Assembly: GCA_035620975.1 (NCBI GenBank) | Contig: DASPFV010000074.1 | Coordinates: 1-27,937 of the forward strand | Length of the DNA stretch: 27,937 nucleotides | Direction: 5' to 3' | Origin: DASPFV01 sp035620975 | GTDB taxonomy: Bacteria > Acidobacteriota > Vicinamibacteria > Vicinamibacterales > 2-12-FULL-66-21 | Shown here: positions 16,331-24,488 of the stretch, in pieces | Position numbering within the stretch: position 1 is the stretch's first letter | Layout: the number at the start of each line of letters is the position of its first letter | Notes under the pieces: model-generated | Database searches by the model: none | The model's input: the letters and a program-made list of their open reading frames with translations, nothing else | What the model was told of the DNA's origin: nothing | Position numbers and translations under genes: made by a program

Positions 16331-16423
16331 CCGTCCGGACGACGGACCGCCGGCTTGCTCCGGCACGGGTGGACGGCCCGGGTGCTGCAAGTGGCGAGAC
16401 TGATCGCTGAGGAGGTTGCGCAG

Positions 16424-17044
16424 ATGAATGCAAGAGATGTGTTGGTCGGGGTCGGGATCGGCGCAGTGCTCACGTACGTGGCAGACCCCGCTGCCGGGCG
16501 ACGACGGCGCGCCCTGGCACGGGACCAGCTCGTCCGCGCGAGCCGCAAGACCCGGGACGCCCTGGATGCGACGGCCCGGGACATGGCCAATCGGACGACG
16601 GGTATCGTGGCAGCGACGCGCGGACGGTGGCGCGACCGGCAGGTCGACGACCGGCGCCTCCTCGAGCGCGTGCGGGCCAAGCTCGGCCGCGCCTGCTCGC
16701 ACCCGCGCGCGCTGGACGTGATGGTGGCCGACGGCATGGTCACGCTCAGGGGGCCGATCCTCGCGGCCGAAGTGTCGCAAGTCCTCGCCACCGTGGGCGC
16801 GGTTCGCGGCGTGCGGCACGTCGAGAACGAGCTCGAGCTGCACGAGTCGGCCGACGGGGTGCCGTCTCTGCAGGGTGAGGGAACGGTCGCCGGGCCGAGC
16901 ATAGACCTGCTGCAGCGGAACTGGGCGCCGGCGACACAGGCGCTCGTCACGGCCGGACTCGCCGCCACCGGGCTGTGCATCGCCATGTACGCGCGGCGAG
17001 CCTCTAAACCGGACTCCCTCCCCGCCGCCTCGATGATTTCCTGA
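16424..17044 (+). CDS. BON-domain protein with membrane segments
   Basis: The 206-aa protein begins with a glycine-rich hydrophobic helix (about 5-20) ending in ADPAAGRRRRA, a motif common before BON domains. The BON domain spans about 78-138 (LLERVRAKLGRA, VMVADGMVTLRGPI, VRGVRHVENELELHE). A second membrane segment lies at about 172-191. BON domains bind phospholipid and are found in osmotic-shock proteins such as OsmY. The start ATG at 16424 has GGAGG 8 nt upstream; an earlier in-frame start at 16355 is rejected. It follows the AI-2E-family gene by 93 nt, probably in one operon. Confidence 0.85.
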   Translation: MNARDVLVGVGIGAVLTYVADPAAGRRRRALARDQLVRASRKTRDALDATARDMANRTTGIVAATRGRWRDRQVDDRRLLERVRAKLGRACSHPRALDVMVADGMVTLRGPILAAEVSQVLATVGAVRGVRHVENELELHESADGVPSLQGEGTVAGPSIDLLQRNWAPATQALVTAGLAATGLCIAMYARRASKPDSLPAASMIS

Positions 17045-17404
17045 GGCGGGCGCGGCGGTATGCGCGAGGAGCCGGGTCTGGGGATGAGCGGGCTCGGGCT
17101 CGTTCGCGCTCAGCGGCGGTGATCCAGGGCGCGGCCGCCGGACACGCCTTGCAGCCGCCCCTCTGGCCCGCGTTCCTGACCGGGGCCGGGGCGCTCGCAG
17201 GCGCGCTCGCGAGATCGCGGCGCGACCAGCCTGTCCGCAGGTTCACGCCTGGCCCGTCACCGGCGCGGACTGGCTGTCCGCCGGTTCACACCGGCCGCTT
17301 CCGGCCACGGACTTGTCCGCGAGGGTGGACCCGTGGCACTGTGATGACGTGCGTGCCCTTGGACCAGCGCATCGTCCGGCGAGGAATTCCGTCGCGCCTC
17401 CGAC
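17045..17404. other. Upstream region of the nrf operon
   Basis: This 360-nt gap must carry the nrfHA promoter. It contains the paired TTCAC-centred palindromes described separately. I found no FNR/NarL-type TTGAT-N4-ATCAA site. Overlapping open frames here are low-complexity and run into nrfH in another frame, so they are rejected. Confidence 0.6.
17231..17296 (+). promoter_or_regulatory. Two covarying palindromic direct repeats upstream of nrfH
   Basis: Copy 1 (17231-17253) and copy 2 (17274-17296) are imperfect direct repeats starting CTGTCCGC and share a GGTTCAC core. Each is itself a dyad: copy 1 pairs CAGG with CCTG around TTCACG, copy 2 pairs GCCGGT (17280-17285) with ACCGGC (17290-17295) around TCAC. 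The A-T pair in copy 1 is replaced by a C-G pair in copy 2, preserving symmetry. They lie 43 nt apart, about four helical turns, and 110-170 nt before nrfH. A regulator operator pair is the simplest reading; RNA hairpins are an alternative. Confidence 0.5.
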
Positions 17405-17860
17405 ATGACCGCGAGCCCGCTGGTCGCCGTCGCGGCGCTGCTGCTTGGCCTCGCCATGGGCATTGGCGGCTATACGTTCGCCTACGCGAAGGGGTACTCC
17501 TATCTCACGAACGACCCGGCCGCGTGCGCGAACTGCCACGTGATGCGCGATCACTACAGCGCGTGGACGCGGGCCAGCCACCGCGCCGTGGCCGTCTGCA
17601 ACGACTGCCACACGCCGCCGGCCCTGGTGCCGAAGTACCTGACGAAGGCGCGGAACGGCTTCTGGCATTCGTTCTACTTCACGACCGGACGCTATCCTGA
17701 CCCGCTGCAGATCACGCCCCGCAACCACGCGGTGACGGAGCTGGCCTGCCGCAAGTGCCACACCGAGCTCACCGCCTCGATAGATCCGGCGCATACGGAC
17801 ACCGGGCACGGCGGGCTCTCGTGCACCAAGTGCCACCACGACGTAGGACACCTGGAATGA
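17405..17860 (+). CDS. nrfH: Cytochrome c nitrite reductase, small subunit (NrfH)
   Basis: The 151-aa membrane-anchored tetrahaem cytochrome of the NapC/NirT family takes electrons from quinol and passes them to NrfA. An N-terminal membrane helix (about 5-26) is followed by four CxxCH haem sites: CANCH 41-45, CNDCH 65-69, CRKCH 115-119, CTKCH 140-144. The first is CxxCHxM (Met47), the Met that ligates haem 1 in characterised NrfH. The size is typical. The ATG is in the expected position relative to the membrane helix, though without a strong ribosome site. Its stop overlaps the nrfA start (ATGA at 17857-17860), so the two subunits are translationally coupled. Confidence 0.95.
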   Translation: MTASPLVAVAALLLGLAMGIGGYTFAYAKGYSYLTNDPAACANCHVMRDHYSAWTRASHRAVAVCNDCHTPPALVPKYLTKARNGFWHSFYFTTGRYPDPLQITPRNHAVTELACRKCHTELTASIDPAHTDTGHGGLSCTKCHHDVGHLE

Positions 17861-19323
17861 CGCGCAGATACTCCGCTCCGATCCTGATTGCCGTCCTGGC
17901 GGCGCTGGCGGCGGTGGCCGTGACCGCGCTGCTCGTCAACATCTTCACCCGCCAGCAGGAGGCCCGGAACCCGTTCTACCGCGTCGTCGAGCTCACGGAC
18001 GACACCGAGGATCCCGCAGTCTGGGGCAAGAACTTCCCGTTGCAGTACGACAGTTACCGCCGCACGGTCGATCAGGTGCGCACGCGCTACGGCGGGAGCG
18101 AAGCCGTGCCGCGCACGCCAACCGAGACGGATCCGCGCGGGATCGTGGCGCAGTCGCGACTGGAGGAGGACCCGAGGCTGAGGACGATGTGGGCGGGATA
18201 CGCGTTCTCGAAGGATTTCCGGGAGGAGCGCGGCCACGCGTACATGCTGGAGGACCAGACGTTCACCGAGCGCCAGGTCGTCGTCCAGCAGCCCGGCACG
18301 TGCATGCACTGCCACGCGTCCGTCTACGTGCCGTACAAGAAGCTCGGAGGCGGCGACCTGATCAAGGGCTTCGAGCTGATGAACCAGATGAAGTACCAGG
18401 AAGCCCGGAAGCTGGTGGAGCACCCCGTCTCGTGCATCGACTGCCACGATCCGGCCAGCATGCAGCTGCGCGTCACGAGGCCGGGGTTCATCGAAGGCAT
18501 CAGAGTCGTGAAGGCGGCGCAGGGACAGGCCAGCTACGACGTGAACAGGGACGCGACACGACAGGAGATGCGCGCCTACGTCTGCGGCCAGTGCCACGTC
18601 GAGTACTACTTCAAGGGCCCGGAGAAGCGGCTCACTTACCCGTGGGACAAAGGGCTGAAGGCCGACGAGATTCTGGAGTACTACGAGGAGAATGGTTTCA
18701 GGGACTGGACGCACGCCGGGTCCGGCGCGCCGACGCTCAAGGCGCAGCATCCGGAGTTCGAGATGTGGAACCAGGGCGTGCATGCGCGCTCGGGTGTGGC
18801 CTGCGCGGACTGCCACATGCCGTACCAGCGGACCGGTGCGATGAAGATCAGCGACCATCACGTCCGCAGCCCGCTGCTGAACGTCAACCGCGCCTGCCAG
18901 ACCTGCCATCGCTGGTCGGAGGACGAGCTCCGGAATCGCGTGCACACGATTCAGGATCGGACGTTCCAGGTCCGCAACATCGCGATGGACGCGCTGATGG
19001 CCCTCATCGCCGACATCGGGACGGCGAAGGCTGCCGGCGCGACCGATTCGGACCTCGAGGCCGCCCGCCGCCACCAGCGTCGGGCGCAGTTCCTCCTGGA
19101 TTTCATCGAAGCCGAGAACTCGATGGGATTCCATGCCGGCCAGGAGGCCGTCCGGGTGCTGGCGCTGTCGCTCGACGAGACCCGGCGCGGCCAGGCGGCG
19201 CTGCCGGGCGGCAAGGCGACGCCCGGTCCCCGGACCGAGACGAAGCCCACGCCCCAGCTGGTTTCACCGGGCGAGGCGCCCCGTGGCGGGTCCGGCCAGC
19301 CGCCGCCGGGGCAGCCCCGATAG
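17857..19323 (+). CDS. nrfA: Cytochrome c nitrite reductase, catalytic subunit (NrfA), CxxCH type
   Basis: The 488-aa pentahaem enzyme reduces nitrite to ammonium outside the inner membrane. An N-terminal hydrophobic segment (about 8-28) is a signal or anchor. Haem sites are CMHCH 149-153, CIDCH 193-197, CGQCH 243-247, CADCH 316-320 and CQTCH 347-351. The active-site Arg is probably Arg125 in RGH, the active-site Tyr is in CHVEYYF (about 250), and the diagnostic KAQH (295-298) supplies the active-site His; this KxQH/KxRH motif separates NrfA from other multihaem proteins. The first haem motif is CxxCH, whereas most NrfA have CxxCK with lysine as proximal ligand. A Pro/Gly-rich C-terminal tail (about 445-488) is extra. 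It overlaps nrfH by 4 nt. Confidence 0.95.
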   Translation: MTRRYSAPILIAVLAALAAVAVTALLVNIFTRQQEARNPFYRVVELTDDTEDPAVWGKNFPLQYDSYRRTVDQVRTRYGGSEAVPRTPTETDPRGIVAQSRLEEDPRLRTMWAGYAFSKDFREERGHAYMLEDQTFTERQVVVQQPGTCMHCHASVYVPYKKLGGGDLIKGFELMNQMKYQEARKLVEHPVSCIDCHDPASMQLRVTRPGFIEGIRVVKAAQGQASYDVNRDATRQEMRAYVCGQCHVEYYFKGPEKRLTYPWDKGLKADEILEYYEENGFRDWTHAGSGAPTLKAQHPEFEMWNQGVHARSGVACADCHMPYQRTGAMKISDHHVRSPLLNVNRACQTCHRWSEDELRNRVHTIQDRTFQVRNIAMDALMALIADIGTAKAAGATDSDLEAARRHQRRAQFLLDFIEAENSMGFHAGQEAVRVLALSLDETRRGQAALPGGKATPGPRTETKPTPQLVSPGEAPRGGSGQPPPGQPR

Positions 19324-19329
19324 CCGACC

Positions 19330-20799
19330 GTGGGCGGTCGCGCGTTCGTCCAGAGGCTCGGACTGGGACTGGGACTGTGGCTGCTCGCCGCGAGCGGCTC
19401 CGCGTGGGCCCAGCCGGCTGCGCCGGCCCCAATCGAGCCGTTCCTCCGGAACTGGACGCGGTTCGAGGCCTGGCGGTACTTCGAGCCTCCTCCCGCCACG
19501 CCGACTTTCATCCCGGGCGATCCGACGACCGCACATCTCTCCAACCGCCTCCTGGCCGGTGTCCGTATGCGCCGGGGCCTGTTGGATGCCACGGTTGCGC
19601 TGCAGTACGTCCAGTTCGGGTGGCTCCCTCCCGATGCGATTGGCCCGGGCGCCCTCGGTACCGGGGCTTTGTACTTCGACCACAGCGGCGACACGGCCAG
19701 CAACCAGCTCTACCTGAAGGCGGCTCACGTGACGCTGCGCCGGCTCCCGGGCGGCCTGGACCTGCAGGTGGGCCGGATGCCGTATACGAGCGGCGCGGAG
19801 CGCGGTTCCGGCGTGCCGAAGATCGAGGCGGTCAAGCGACAGCGAATCGATTCCCGCCTCGTCGGCGAGTTCGAGTGGTCGCTCTACCAGCGCGCGTACG
19901 ACGGCTTGCGCGTCGACTGGGCGTCGAAGGCCGTCCAGGTGACCGGCACGGCCTTCCAGCCGACCCAGGGCGGGTTCGAAGACGCCGCCGGCGTGTCGAT
20001 GAGCGACATTCGTGTGTTCTCGGGCGTCGTGACGACGGCGCCGGGCGCCGTGGTGCCGCGGAGCGAGCTTCAGGTATTCGTTCACCGCTACGGCGACGAC
20101 CGCCCGGTCACCGCCAGGCCTGACAACACGGGTCGCAGCGCGTCTGCCGTCGACGTGGGGGTCACCACGCTCGGCGCACATCTGGTCGGTGCCAGGCAGG
20201 CCGGAGCCGGCGAACTCGATGGGATGATCTGGACCGCAGGTCAGTTCGGCTCGTGGTACGAGCTGGATCAGCGCGCCTTCGGGATGACAGCGGAAGCCGG
20301 CTACCAGTGGTCGAAGGCGACGTGGGCTCCGTGGCTGCGTGGCGGCTTCACCTGGCTCAGCGGGGACGGCGCCCCCGCTGACGACACGCACGGCACCTTC
20401 TTTCCGATGCTGCCGACCGGACGGCGCTACTCGCAGTCGACGCTCTACTCGCTCGCGAACGTGCGGGATGCCGTGATACAGCTGATGCTCCGGCCGCGGA
20501 ACGACGTGGGCGTCCGCGTGGACGCCCACTTCCTCGGGCTGGCTGATCGTGGTGACGGCTGGTACGCCGGCAGCGGCGCCACGCAGGAGTCGGGCCGCAT
20601 CTTCGGCTATACGCTGCGGCAGTCGGGCGGCGAGACACGCCTGATGGAGGTACTCGAGGGCTCGCTCGACTGGCGCGTCAACCCGCGCTGGTCCGTCAAC
20701 GCCTACCTGGCCGTGGCGAGCCGCGGTCCGGTTGTCCGGACGACGTTCGCAGACGGCCCCGCGGCGTTCTTCTATCTCGAGAACGTGGTGCAGTTCTGA
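19330..20799 (+). CDS. Outer-membrane beta-barrel, alginate-export-like
   Basis: The 489-aa protein starts with a signal peptide (about 1-27, ending GSAWAQ). It continues with repeated amphipathic strands and aromatic residues, and ends in Phe (ENVVQF), as outer-membrane barrels do. The stretch LDLQVGRMPYTSGAE, VKRQRIDSRLVGEFEWSLYQRAYDGLRVDW, and WLRGGFTWLSGDGAPADDTHGTFFPMLPT resemble the alginate-export (AlgE/PF13372-type) porin family. It starts with GTG only 6 nt after nrfA, so it is almost certainly in the nrf operon. A plausible role is passage of nitrite or ammonium across the outer membrane. That role is inference from position. Confidence 0.82.
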   Translation: MGGRAFVQRLGLGLGLWLLAASGSAWAQPAAPAPIEPFLRNWTRFEAWRYFEPPPATPTFIPGDPTTAHLSNRLLAGVRMRRGLLDATVALQYVQFGWLPPDAIGPGALGTGALYFDHSGDTASNQLYLKAAHVTLRRLPGGLDLQVGRMPYTSGAERGSGVPKIEAVKRQRIDSRLVGEFEWSLYQRAYDGLRVDWASKAVQVTGTAFQPTQGGFEDAAGVSMSDIRVFSGVVTTAPGAVVPRSELQVFVHRYGDDRPVTARPDNTGRSASAVDVGVTTLGAHLVGARQAGAGELDGMIWTAGQFGSWYELDQRAFGMTAEAGYQWSKATWAPWLRGGFTWLSGDGAPADDTHGTFFPMLPTGRRYSQSTLYSLANVRDAVIQLMLRPRNDVGVRVDAHFLGLADRGDGWYAGSGATQESGRIFGYTLRQSGGETRLMEVLEGSLDWRVNPRWSVNAYLAVASRGPVVRTTFADGPAAFFYLENVVQF

Positions 20800-20810
20800 G
20801 CCACTGAGGT

Positions 20811-20829
20811 GCGCCGCTGATAGCGGCGC
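20811..20829 (+). terminator. Hairpin after the nrf operon
   Basis: GCGCCGCT (20811-20818) pairs perfectly with AGCGGCGC (20822-20829) around a 3-nt loop, 11 nt after the barrel gene. There is no T-run, so intrinsic termination is uncertain; it may instead protect the 3' end. Confidence 0.45.
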
Positions 20830-20841
20830 CACGGAATAGTT

Positions 20842-21133
20842 GCCACGGAACAACACGGACCAACACGGAAAGAATCTGGCCACGGAACAACACGGACCAA
20901 CACGGAAAGAATCCGGCCACGGACCACCACGGACCAACGCGGAAAGGTCCGGCCACGGACGAACACGGGAAGGTCCGGCCACGGACGAACACGGAAAGAT
21001 TTCGCCACAGACGATCACGGAAGGATTCCGGCCACGGATCAACACGGAAAAGATTCCGCCACCGTCTGTCGGACCGGAAGATTGTCAGGTCCGTGTTCTT
21101 CCGTGTTCTTCCGTGGCGGTGTTCTTCCGTGGC
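20842..21133. repeat. Degenerate tandem repeat array with inverted copies
   Basis: Seven head-to-tail units begin GCCACGGA or GCCACAGA. Starts are 20842, 20879, 20916, 20952, 20978, 21004 and 21031, with unit lengths 37, 37, 36, 26, 26, 27 and 28. Each contains copies of AACACGGA or ACCAACACGGA and ends AAAGRWTCCG-like. Units 1 and 2 are nearly identical. At 21089-21133 the same motifs occur inverted (CCGTGTTCTTCCGTG repeated), so the array can fold back on itself. It fills the gap between the barrel and the ferritin-like gene. Translations of it are repetitive peptides and not a gene. Confidence 0.9.
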
Positions 21134-21209
21134 GGCGGGCGGTTTGCATCCATCTTGCCTCAACGGCTACGACATTACCGGAAGAGCTTTGACGCGAGGA
21201 GTGACAGTC

Positions 21210-21740
21210 ATGGCGAGAACGGCGCAGGCGACGACGGACATTCTGGCGGGAGAGAACAGGCAGAAACGGGAGCGGCTCGTCGAGCTGCTGACCCGCGCGT
21301 ACTGGATGGAGATCGAGACCGTCATCAATTACATCGCCAACTCGGTGAATCCCGACGGCGTGCGGGCCAAGGAAATTGCGGAGTCGCTCTCGGAGGACAT
21401 CCAGGAAGAGCTGGGCCATGCCCAGCAGTTCGCGAAGCGGATCAAAGAGCTCTATGGCGTCGTGCCCGGGTCGCTGGCCTTCAAGGCCGACCAGGTCTCG
21501 CTGCAGCCACCGGAGCACCAGACCGACATCACCCATGTCATCCGCGGCGTCATCGACGCGGAAAACGGGGCTATCGAGTTCTACAACCGGATCATCGAAG
21601 AGGCCGACGGCGTGGACTGGGTCACGCAGGACATGGTGATTGAGATCCTGAAGGACGAGTACGCGCACAAACGGCTGTTCGAGGGATTCCTCCGCGAGTA
21701 CGAGGCAGAGGGCGGGTCAGGTAGCGCCCGCCGTTCCTGA
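21210..21740 (+). CDS. Ferritin-like (bacterioferritin-type) di-iron protein
   Basis: The 176-aa protein is an all-helical four-helix bundle of the ferritin-like superfamily. Candidate di-iron ligands fall in the expected places: Glu34/Glu36 in YWMEIETVINYIANS, Glu67 and His70 in EELGH, Glu118/Glu123 in ENGAIEFYNRIIEEAD, and Glu150 with His153 in DEYAHKRLF. It could store iron or protect DNA or the cell against peroxide. It lacks a Dps-like N-terminal pattern, and bacterioferritin-like is the closest call. The ATG at 21210 follows GAGGAG. An upstream in-frame start at 21093 would read through the repeat array and is rejected. Confidence 0.87.
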   Translation: MARTAQATTDILAGENRQKRERLVELLTRAYWMEIETVINYIANSVNPDGVRAKEIAESLSEDIQEELGHAQQFAKRIKELYGVVPGSLAFKADQVSLQPPEHQTDITHVIRGVIDAENGAIEFYNRIIEEADGVDWVTQDMVIEILKDEYAHKRLFEGFLREYEAEGGSGSARRS

Positions 21741-21857
21741 CTCGGGCTGGAACACCCGTGCGCGCCCGGCAGGACCGTTTCGGGCGATGAGTCCGGCTGC
21801 CGACTCCCGCTCGTGGCCGCGACCCGGGGATGGGCGCCACGGATCGTCGGGTTCGAG

Positions 21858-24488
21858 CTACCTCGAAGGGACCCGAGCCTTCAGCTCCGAGAACCAGTTG
21901 AGAACGACCTGGATCTGTGTGCTGGCCGGTGTGGCTTTGGATTGCACGACGAGCAGGCGTTTGCCGTCGGCGGTCACGTCGTACCCGCCGTCGGGATAGG
22001 CAGGACCAGCGAACACCCGTTGTGGTTTCGCCGCGGCGAAGCCACGAGCGGTGTCGACGGCCACGGACATCACCCCTTCCTGCGTGCGATACAGCAGCTC
22101 GCGTCCGCCTCGCGTCCACCGTGGGGTCTCGCCGCCGTTGACCGAGATCACCGTCCTCGACCCCGGTCCGGGGAACGGCCGCACGTAGACTTCGCGCCTT
22201 CCCGATTCGTCGGAGGTGTACGCGACCCAACGGCCGTCAGGGGAGAACTCGGGCTCACGCTCGTTGAAGGGGGTCTGGAGCAGCGGTTGCGGCACGCCTC
22301 CGGTTGCCCGGATCCAGAAGAGGTCGTGGCCGCGGTCCGGCACGTTCTGGCTGAACGCGATATGGTCGCCGTCCGGAGACCAGGCGATCGCCCCGATGTC
22401 GTGTGCGCTGACGAACACCGTCTGTTCCGGCCCGCCGCCCGCCGGGACGATGAGAATCGTGTTGCCGACGGCCCGTTCGGACTGGAAGGCGACACGCGTG
22501 CCATCCGGACTCCACGCCGCCGAGTGACTGTCGCCGAGAAAGGTGAGGCGGCTCCAGGACCCGCGCGCCAGATCGAGCGTGTTGAAAGAGCAGTCCACCA
22601 GACCTTCGAACCTGACGAGCGCCTGACGGCCGTCGGGTGACAGTCTCGGGGCCACGTACATGCTCTGGCGGCTTTCCACGACCGGCGTGACTGCCCCGGC
22701 TCGATCGATCCACGTGAGCGTCCGCTGGCTCTTGTCTTCGAACGCTGGATAGTAGACGAGGGTTCCAGTCCGGGACGAGCTGAAGGCGGGTCCCCACCCG
22801 CCCAGGGCGCTCACATGGCTGACCACGGTGACCGGCGGGCCGGTGAGGGTCAGCCGGGCGGGGTCGAGCGGCGCCGCGCGGAGCGCGAAATCCTGCCAGA
22901 ACACCAGATGGCCGGTCGGCGAGTACCAGGGGAAGCGCCCGCCGTCGACGAGGAGACGGCGCTCGCCCGTCGACGGAACGAGGATTGCGATCGCGACCCC
23001 CGAATCGGTCCGGACCGTGAAGAGAATCGCCCGGCCGTCGGGAAGGAACGAGGGATCCAGGAACTCCTTCTCGTTGCGCGCCGCGTCCGGCGTGGCCAGC
23101 TGCTCCGGCGTGCCTCCGGATGCTGGCACGCGCCACAGGCCCTGTCGCGCGCCCTGCACGAAGACGATGGTATCGTCCCGACCCCAGCTGCCGTGCGAGT
23201 GGCCACTGAACACGAGCGTGGAGACGTCCTGGGCCAGTCCGCCCGCAATCGGGATCTTCTTCAACCTGCCCCTGTCGAAGAATCCGATCCATGCCCCGTC
23301 GGGAGAGAGGAACGGATGATAGGCGGTCTCGGCGCCCGGAATCGCCTCGGCGGCCGCCACATCCATGCGGCGACGAAATAACTGGCCGCCGTCGATGTCG
23401 CCGCCATAGACGATCGTCCGTCCGTCAGGGGAGAGGACCAGTCCGCTGAAGACGCCGATCGCGCGCGGCGGGATCTCGATGGCCGCCTGTATCGTGGGTG
23501 CGGGCCCGGGGCCGCTCAGTAACCTGAGCGCGAGGACGGCTCCGGCGACCAGCGCGACTGCGCCGACGATCGCCACCACCAGCCACCGAGGACGGCCGCC
23601 GGCCGTGTGGACGGCTGGCTCCGGCGTCGTCGCGTCTGCGATCGCATCCTCGATTTCGATGCGCGCATCGGCAATCGACTGGAGTCGCCGCTCTCTGTCC
23701 TTGCGCAGGCATCGGCGAATCAGTTCCTGAATCCGCTGCGGAGCATGATGGATCGCGCTCCAGTCCGGGTCGGCTCTCGTGACGGTGGCGAGCACGTCGG
23801 TCAGGGTCGACCCGCTGAACGCCGCTCGTCCCGACAGCGCCTCGTAGCAGACGCAGCCGAACGCCCAGACGTCGGTGCGGCGATCCACCGGCAGCCCCCG
23901 CGCCTGTTCGGGGCTCATGTACGCCGCCGTGCCCGTCACCGCCCCGATGGCTGTCGCCGGCGACAGCGCCGTGGTCGCCTGCGAGGACATGTCGGGCGCC
24001 GGCTCGGTGAGAACGCTTTTTGCGAGCCCGAAATCGAGCACCTTGGCGCGACCGTCCGGCGTGATCTTGATGTTGCCCGGCTTCAGATCGCGGTGCACGA
24101 TCCCCTTCTCGTGCGCCGCTTCGACCGCCGCGGCGATCTGGGCGAACAGCGGCAGCGCCTCCGCCACACTCAAGGGACCGCCTTCGAGCCGGTCCGCGAG
24201 CGTCAGCCCGGGCACGAACTCCATGACGAGGCAATCGCTGCCGTCAACCGCCTCGAGCCCGTGAAGGGTCGCGATGTGGGGATGACTCAGTGCCGCGAGC
24301 AGCTGTGCCTCGCGTTCGAACCGTGCGCGCCGTTCCGGATCGTCCGTGAACGCGTCCGGCAGAATCTTGAGCGCGACGTCGCGATTCAGCCTCGCGTCAC
24401 GCGCGCGATACACCTGGCCCATGCCGCCGCTGCCGACGAGCGCCAGCACTTCGTAGTGGCCGACTCGCGCGCCTGGGGAGAGGGACAT
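21858..24488 (-). CDS. Ser/Thr protein kinase with C-terminal PD40 beta-propeller
   Basis: The 876-aa transmembrane kinase starts with a Hanks-type domain: glycine loop GSGGMGQVY (about 19-27), Lys41 in VALKIL, catalytic HRDLKPGN (131-138), DFG (151-153), SPE in place of APE (191-193) and DVWAFG. A single membrane helix lies at about 301-323. The outer part (about 340-870) has many SPDGR-type blades (LSPDGRTIVYGG, LSPDGAWIGFF, SPDGTRVAFQS, SPDGDHIAFSQ, SPDGRWVAYTS), typical of TolB/PD40 propellers. The propeller probably senses an external ligand or protein. This architecture is very common in Acidobacteriota. The ATG at 24488 begins the kinase domain directly. Confidence 0.95.
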   Translation of the reverse strand: MSLSPGARVGHYEVLALVGSGGMGQVYRARDARLNRDVALKILPDAFTDDPERRARFEREAQLLAALSHPHIATLHGLEAVDGSDCLVMEFVPGLTLADRLEGGPLSVAEALPLFAQIAAAVEAAHEKGIVHRDLKPGNIKITPDGRAKVLDFGLAKSVLTEPAPDMSSQATTALSPATAIGAVTGTAAYMSPEQARGLPVDRRTDVWAFGCVCYEALSGRAAFSGSTLTDVLATVTRADPDWSAIHHAPQRIQELIRRCLRKDRERRLQSIADARIEIEDAIADATTPEPAVHTAGGRPRWLVVAIVGAVALVAGAVLALRLLSGPGPAPTIQAAIEIPPRAIGVFSGLVLSPDGRTIVYGGDIDGGQLFRRRMDVAAAEAIPGAETAYHPFLSPDGAWIGFFDRGRLKKIPIAGGLAQDVSTLVFSGHSHGSWGRDDTIVFVQGARQGLWRVPASGGTPEQLATPDAARNEKEFLDPSFLPDGRAILFTVRTDSGVAIAILVPSTGERRLLVDGGRFPWYSPTGHLVFWQDFALRAAPLDPARLTLTGPPVTVVSHVSALGGWGPAFSSSRTGTLVYYPAFEDKSQRTLTWIDRAGAVTPVVESRQSMYVAPRLSPDGRQALVRFEGLVDCSFNTLDLARGSWSRLTFLGDSHSAAWSPDGTRVAFQSERAVGNTILIVPAGGGPEQTVFVSAHDIGAIAWSPDGDHIAFSQNVPDRGHDLFWIRATGGVPQPLLQTPFNEREPEFSPDGRWVAYTSDESGRREVYVRPFPGPGSRTVISVNGGETPRWTRGGRELLYRTQEGVMSVAVDTARGFAAAKPQRVFAGPAYPDGGYDVTADGKRLLVVQSKATPASTQIQVVLNWFSELKARVPSR

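Noticed and set aside
17692..19134. Long minus-strand frame opposite nrfA
   Set aside because: NrfA on the plus strand has five haem motifs and family signatures. The antisense translation has no recognisable domain and reflects high GC content.
20842..21133. CRISPR array
   Set aside because: Units vary in length and sequence, there are no unique spacers between constant repeats, inverted copies are present and no cas gene is near.
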